Positions 59,885-64,000 of a stretch of 64,000 nucleotides of DNA are shown piece by piece. Numbering within the stretch: the stretch's first letter is position 1; each line of letters begins with the position of its first letter. The DNA comes from Rhodococcus sp. Leaf247 (GTDB lineage: Bacteria; Actinomycetota; Actinomycetes; Mycobacteriales; Mycobacteriaceae), in assembly GCF_001426185.1 (NCBI RefSeq), contig NZ_LMRP01000001.1, forward strand, positions 62,483 through 126,482, given 5' to 3'. Under the pieces are notes generated by a model. It worked only from the letters and a program-made list of their open reading frames with translations. It was not told the origin of the DNA and searched no databases. The position numbers and the translations under genes were made by a program.

Positions 59885-60955
59885 TCAGTTCGAGACGCGG
59901 CGGATGTAGAGCAGTCTGTCCTCTGCCTCGATGGCGTCGACCTCGGGCGTGCCGACACGGACGAGCCGTCCGTCGCGCACCACGCCCAGGACGATGTCGG
60001 ACAGGTGACGCGGCGACCCGCCGACCTCGTCCCTCTCGACCTCTCGCTCGGCGATGGCGAAACCGGCCTCAGGGGTGAGCAGGTCCTCCATCATCTCGAC
60101 CACGCTCGGCGTCGTCGTGGCGATTCCGAGCAGTCGTCCCGCAGTCTCCGAGGAGACCACGACGGAGTCGGCGCCGGACTGTCGCAGGAGATGCACGTTC
60201 TCCGCTTCGCGTACCGCCGCCACGATCTTCGCCTTCGGCGCGAGTTCGCGCGCTGTGAGTGTCACCAGCACGGCGGTGTCGTCACGATTGGTGGCGACGA
60301 TGATCGACGCGGCGTACTGAGCGCCGGTCAGTCGCAGGACGTCCGAGCGGGTTGCCGAACCGAACACGGTGACGAGTCCGAGATTGGCGGCCGCTTCGAG
60401 CGACGACTGATCGGTGTCGACGACGACGATGTCGGATGCGGACACCCCGTCGCCCAACATGGCGGCGATCGCGGTGCGACCCTTCGTGCCGTACCCGACG
60501 ACCACGGTGTGATTGCGCACGCTGCGCCTCCATCGCTGAATCTTGAACGCCTGACGTGAACGTTCGGTGAGGACTGACAGGGTGGTTCCGACGAGCAGGA
60601 TCAGGAAGAAGATGCGCAGCGGTGTGATGACCAGAATGTTGACCAGGCGCGCCGACGGCGTGATGGGTGCGATGTCTCCGTACCCGGTGGTGGACAACGA
60701 CACTGTCGTGTAATAGAACGCGTCCAGGAACGAGAGCTGATTGTCCTGGTTGTCGGCGTAACCGTCCCTGTCGACGTAGACAACCATGGCGGCCAGGAAC
60801 AGAGTGGCCAGCGCGATCAGGATGCGCCGGTAGATCGCACGCCACGGACTCTGCTCGAATTCCGGTATGCGCAGGACACCCACCAGCGCGAAGTCCGGAC
60901 GGTCGGTGAGTCCGGCGTCGGTGTTCTGCAGTCGCCTGCGCAACCGTCCCGCCAT
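59885..60955 (-). CDS. Two-helix potassium channel with RCK (TrkA) domains
   Basis: The 356-residue protein has two membrane helices (about 43-62 and 105-130) around a pore loop with selectivity filter TTVSLSTTGYGD, then a TrkA-N Rossmann domain (TVVVGYGTKGRTAIAAML, VVDTDQSSLEAAANLG) and a C-terminal TrkA-C part ending LLYIRRVSN. It is an RCK-gated potassium channel, Rv3200c type. ATG 60955 is preceded by GAGGAC. Ion flow would be gated by nucleotide or calcium binding. Confidence 0.93.
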   Translation of the reverse strand: MAGRLRRRLQNTDAGLTDRPDFALVGVLRIPEFEQSPWRAIYRRILIALATLFLAAMVVYVDRDGYADNQDNQLSFLDAFYYTTVSLSTTGYGDIAPITPSARLVNILVITPLRIFFLILLVGTTLSVLTERSRQAFKIQRWRRSVRNHTVVVGYGTKGRTAIAAMLGDGVSASDIVVVDTDQSSLEAAANLGLVTVFGSATRSDVLRLTGAQYAASIIVATNRDDTAVLVTLTARELAPKAKIVAAVREAENVHLLRQSGADSVVVSSETAGRLLGIATTTPSVVEMMEDLLTPEAGFAIAEREVERDEVGGSPRHLSDIVLGVVRDGRLVRVGTPEVDAIEAEDRLLYIRRVSN

Positions 60956-61093
60956 GAGTCGTCCTCGTTCGTCGTTCGTCGTCCGTCGATCCGGTCCACA
61001 TCGACTGACGTGACTGTAACGGAGCGCGCGACGTGGACGCGCGGACGGCATGGTCCGCTTGGCACGGACGCCGTCGTCGTGCAGGCTGCGTCC

Positions 61094-61525
61094 ATGACGC
61101 TCCCGAACCTGCCGCTGCTCGATTCCGTTCTGCGTTCTCCTCGCACGAAGGCAGCGGATGCTGCGGCGGCCCGCCTCGCCGTGCTCCTCGGTGGCGCCGG
61201 GGTTCTGCACTTCGTCACACCGGCGCCTTTCGATTCGCAGGTGCCGCACGTTCTTCCCGGGTCCCCCCGGACCTACACCTACGTCTCCGGTGTCGCCGAG
61301 CTCGGCTTGGCTGCGGGACTCGCCGTCCCGCGTACTCGCCGCGTCTCGGGCGCCGTCGCCGCCGCGTTCTTCGTCGCGGTGTTCCCGGCGAACGTGCAGA
61401 TGGCCATGTCCTGGTTGGCGAGTGACAAGACCTCCACTGCGATGAAAGCGGGTGTCGTCGCCCGACTTCCGCTGCAGATCCCGCTGATCACGCAGGCGTG
61501 GAAGGTGTACCGGGACGCACGGTGA
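61094..61525 (+). CDS. DoxX-like small membrane protein
   Basis: The 143-residue protein has four hydrophobic helices with ARLAVLLGGAGVLHFVTPAPFDSQVP and YTYVSGVAELGLAAGLAVPRTR, as in DoxX/MauE-like proteins. Function unknown. ATG 61094 is chosen with no strong ribosome site. It is divergent from the potassium channel and convergent with the helicase gene, eight bases away. Confidence 0.78.
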   Translation: MTLPNLPLLDSVLRSPRTKAADAAAARLAVLLGGAGVLHFVTPAPFDSQVPHVLPGSPRTYTYVSGVAELGLAAGLAVPRTRRVSGAVAAAFFVAVFPANVQMAMSWLASDKTSTAMKAGVVARLPLQIPLITQAWKVYRDAR

Positions 61526-61532
61526 CGCGCTG

Positions 61533-64000
61533 TCACGGCGCCGAGGCATCGTGGCCGGCACTCGAGATCAGCAGCGAGAGCTGCTCCGCATCGGCGAGAT
61601 CGGACGGTGCGACCGTGACACCGGAACGGACGTAGTGGAACGCGGCGCGAACCTGCTCGAGCGGAACCGGAGCCCCGCGTGTCGCGGACATCAGTTCCGC
61701 CCAGGCCAGGCGGTACGCCGCGAGCTGGATCGACACCGCAGCCTCCTCGCCTGGGGTGGGTTGCGCGCCCGTCTTCCAGTCCACCACCGTCCATCCGCCG
61801 TCGGAATCGGCGAACACGGCGTCCATGCGCCCGCGAAGCACCACTCCACCCACGGACGTCTCGAAGGGCACCTCCACCTCGATCGGGCTCCGCAGCGCCC
61901 AGGGCGACGCGTCGAACGCCCGCTGGAGTTCCTCGAGATCGGCGTCGGCGGTCGATGCCCCGTCTGCGGCGCCGGGTAGCTCGTCCAGATCCAGCAGGCG
62001 GGTGGCGCCGAAGCGGCGCTCGACCCACGCGTGGAAAGCCGTACCGCGCCGGGCCAACGGATTGGGCGGATACGGGACGGGACGACGGAGCGTGGACGCG
62101 AGGGCATCGGGGTCCGCCACCAAGTTCACCACCTGGCTGACCGACATCGTGCTCGGAACGACCACGTCGGTACCCGGACGGGTCACCGCCGACCGCTCCG
62201 CGAGCAACAACTCCAGATCGTGCGCCCATCCGTCCGGATCGTCGGAAGTCGCCGACTCGTCCTGCGCCTCGACACGCGTCCGCCCGGCGGCATCGTCCGC
62301 CAACGCGTCGCGGACGGCGCGGACCCCGGCATCCACATCGGCTCGGCGTGCGCCGAGTGGATCAGCCGGCCACAGTGACACCGATCGCACTGCTGCATAG
62401 GGGTTCTCGGCGCTGTCCTCCGGCGCGGGCTGCCACTCGTCGATCCGACCGACGGCGTCCCCGGCAACGGTCGCGTGCAACTCCATGAAGAAGTCCGACG
62501 GCCCCTTGGGCGAGGACGCGCCGGGTGTCCAATGATGCGCCGACACCAGGAGCACGCGCTCGGTCCGGGTGAGAGCGACGTAGAAGAGCCTGCGGTCCTC
62601 CTCGAGACGTCGGCGTGCGAGAGCCGCCTTGTGGTCGGTGATCGCGGTGTCGATGTCGCCTCGATGGGTCACGTCACCGAGGTCGAGCACGGGGACTCCC
62701 CCGGTGTCGTCGCCCGGGATCGCCCGATCCCCGCGCAGCGACGGCGGCAGCTCGGCGACCGATCCCAACCACGACGCGGATGCTCGGGTCGACGGGAACA
62801 CGGTCTCCGCGACGTGCGGGACCGCGACGATCTCCCACTCGAGCCCCTTCGCGGCATGGACCGTGAGCACCTGCACGCGATGAGGGTCGACGTCCACCTC
62901 GCCGGGAGCGAGCCCGTCCTCGACGGTGTCCGCGGCCGACAGGAAAGTCAGGAGGCCGGTGAGAGTGGCCGTCTGCTGATCGCTGTACTCGGCCACCACG
63001 TCGGCGAACGCATCGAGGTGTTCACGACCACCCGCATCACCGGACCGCCGCCGCGCCCCCGCCTCGACTCCGATGCCCAGTACGCGCTCGACGTCGGCCA
63101 CGAGGTCCGGGAGTGGTTGGCCCAGGCGGGCTCTCAGCGCATGGAGCTCGCCTCCGAGTGCCGAGATGCGAGAGAAGCCAGCCGTCGAGTACCGCGACGC
63201 GTCGCCCGGATCCGCGATGGCGTCCACGAGGCCCGACTGCTCGGAACGCTCACCGGGCATTCCGTCCTCGAGAGCGCGCCCGAGTTCGTCGGCGTCCGTG
63301 ACGGCACCGGTGCGGCCGCGTCCGGTATGCGCGGCGATCTCACGGGCCCGGCGCCACAACGCGCGCAGATCCGCTGCACCCAACTGCCACCTCGAACCGG
63401 TGAGGATGCGCATGGCCGCGCTGCCGGCCAGCGGGTCACTGACCAGCCGCAACATCGCGACGAGGTCGGAGACCTCCGGAGTGCGCAGCAACCCCCCGAG
63501 TCCGACGACCTCGACGGGCAGTCCCGCTCGCCGCAACATCTCCGCCATCGGTCCGGAGTCTGCGTTGCGCCGCACCAACACCGCGGTGGTCGGCGGTGTG
63601 ACGCCGGCGTCTCGTGCGAGGCGATACTGCTCGACGATCGTCTCGGTGATCCAGTGCCGCTCGTCGTCGATCGTCTCCGTGAGCGCCAGGCGGACATCGC
63701 CCGCGCCGGCGCCCGGCCGCGCGCGCAGTTCGTCCACCGCGACACCTCGCATACGCAGCGGGGCGGCGACGGCGTTGGCGAGTGCCAGCGCCTCCGGCGG
63801 GTTGCGCCAACTCGTGGACAGCTGCGCGATCTCCGCCGGACGCCGCGCGGTGCGAGGAAAGTCGTGTGCGAACCTCGGCAGATTGGCGGCGGACGCACCA
63901 CGCCAGCCGTAGATGGACTGCATCGGATCACCCACCGCCGTCACTGTCAGCGACGGATCCTTCGCGCCGCCGAACAGCGAGGACAGCAGGACGCGCTGAG
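61533..64000 (-). CDS. adnB: AdnB-like helicase-nuclease, N-terminus cut by window edge
   Basis: About 822 C-terminal codons of a UvrD-type helicase with a RecB-family nuclease are visible. Helicase motifs include [34 protein letters not shown] and RRLFYVALTRTERVLLVSAHH. The nuclease follows as GTAFHAWVERRF, GRMDAVFADSDGGWTVVDWKTG and QLAAYRLAW. This is the Rv3201c (AdnB) layout for end resection with AdnA, whose gene would lie beyond the right edge. The start codon is outside the window. Confidence 0.92.
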   Translation of the reverse strand, partial: QRVLLSSLFGGAKDPSLTVTAVGDPMQSIYGWRGASAANLPRFAHDFPRTARRPAEIAQLSTSWRNPPEALALANAVAAPLRMRGVAVDELRARPGAGAGDVRLALTETIDDERHWITETIVEQYRLARDAGVTPPTTAVLVRRNADSGPMAEMLRRAGLPVEVVGLGGLLRTPEVSDLVAMLRLVSDPLAGSAAMRILTGSRWQLGAADLRALWRRAREIAAHTGRGRTGAVTDADELGRALEDGMPGERSEQSGLVDAIADPGDASRYSTAGFSRISALGGELHALRARLGQPLPDLVADVERVLGIGVEAGARRRSGDAGGREHLDAFADVVAEYSDQQTATLTGLLTFLSAADTVEDGLAPGEVDVDPHRVQVLTVHAAKGLEWEIVAVPHVAETVFPSTRASASWLGSVAELPPSLRGDRAIPGDDTGGVPVLDLGDVTHRGDIDTAITDHKAALARRRLEEDRRLFYVALTRTERVLLVSAHHWTPGASSPKGPSDFFMELHATVAGDAVGRIDEWQPAPEDSAENPYAAVRSVSLWPADPLGARRADVDAGVRAVRDALADDAAGRTRVEAQDESATSDDPDGWAHDLELLLAERSAVTRPGTDVVVPSTMSVSQVVNLVADPDALASTLRRPVPYPPNPLARRGTAFHAWVERRFGATRLLDLDELPGAADGASTADADLEELQRAFDASPWALRSPIEVEVPFETSVGGVVLRGRMDAVFADSDGGWTVVDWKTGAQPTPGEEAAVSIQLAAYRLAWAELMSATRGAPVPLEQVRAAFHYVRSGVTVAPSDLADAEQLSLLISSAGHDASAP

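Overview
The window is GC-rich, codes densely on both strands, and reads as a chromosomal segment of a mycolic-acid-type actinobacterium, most probably Rhodococcus or a close relative. The evidence is a tmRNA tag of the mycobacterial type (ADSNQRDYALAA), a PriA-type HisA with no trpF in the trp cluster, WhiB7 with its RGRPRK hook, mycoredoxin, UvrD2, an AdnB-like helicase-nuclease, an Rpf, and gene order that repeatedly matches Mycobacterium tuberculosis from memory (nadABC, his and trp-lgt of Rv1593c-Rv1614; Rv0446c-Rv0449c; Rv3100c-Rv3105c; Rv3137-Rv3140; Rv3193c-Rv3201c). No phage, insertion sequence, CRISPR array or plasmid-type gene was seen.

Layout. Positions 1-6200 hold the minus-strand trp cluster (trpE, a Trp-associated membrane protein, trpC, trpB, trpA) running into lgt, which is cut by the left edge. 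A MarR regulator faces it. Positions 6824-13571 are the his operon (hisD, C, B, H, a small membrane gene, priA, impA, hisF, hisI), with four-base start/stop overlaps at almost every junction. Positions 13680-18541 hold an SRPBCC gene, nadC-nadB-nadA and the divergent Nudix-family regulator NrtR with a 23-base palindrome between them. Positions 18549-26714 hold a diguanylate cyclase, a membrane protein, a TetR/FAD-enzyme pair, and the glycogen/trehalose genes glgX and treY. Positions 26735-32197 are a lipid-modification operon containing an in-frame DUF1365-methyltransferase fusion and a second cyclopropane-synthase-like gene. Then come a hydrolase, tmRNA, an epimerase-like protein, a DMT transporter, smpB, ftsX-ftsE, an MscS channel and prfB.

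From 40692 the plus strand carries hisN and two acyl-CoA dehydrogenases, then initiator tRNA and an Rpf. Between the convergent rpf and UPF0182 genes lies about 950 bases of non-coding DNA made of seven diverged copies of a 127-159 base unit, each able to fold as a hairpin. This is the strongest candidate here for something undescribed. The right end is an envelope and stress block: UPF0182, YlbL-type PDZ protease, DUF2342 protein, an orphan E1-like protein, an ABC1 kinase, whiB7 with a long leader (A-tract promoter, 67-codon upstream ORF, attenuator hairpin), uvrD2, mycoredoxin, NudC, a potassium channel, a DoxX-like protein and the C-terminal part of an AdnB-like helicase-nuclease cut by the right edge.

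Two themes recur. Operons use overlapping GTGA junctions. At least nine genes have a TANNNT hexamer 6-8 bases before an ATG or GTG with no ribosome binding site, the arrangement expected for leaderless mRNAs. All function calls come from reading the translated sequence and remembered families; nothing was searched in a database.
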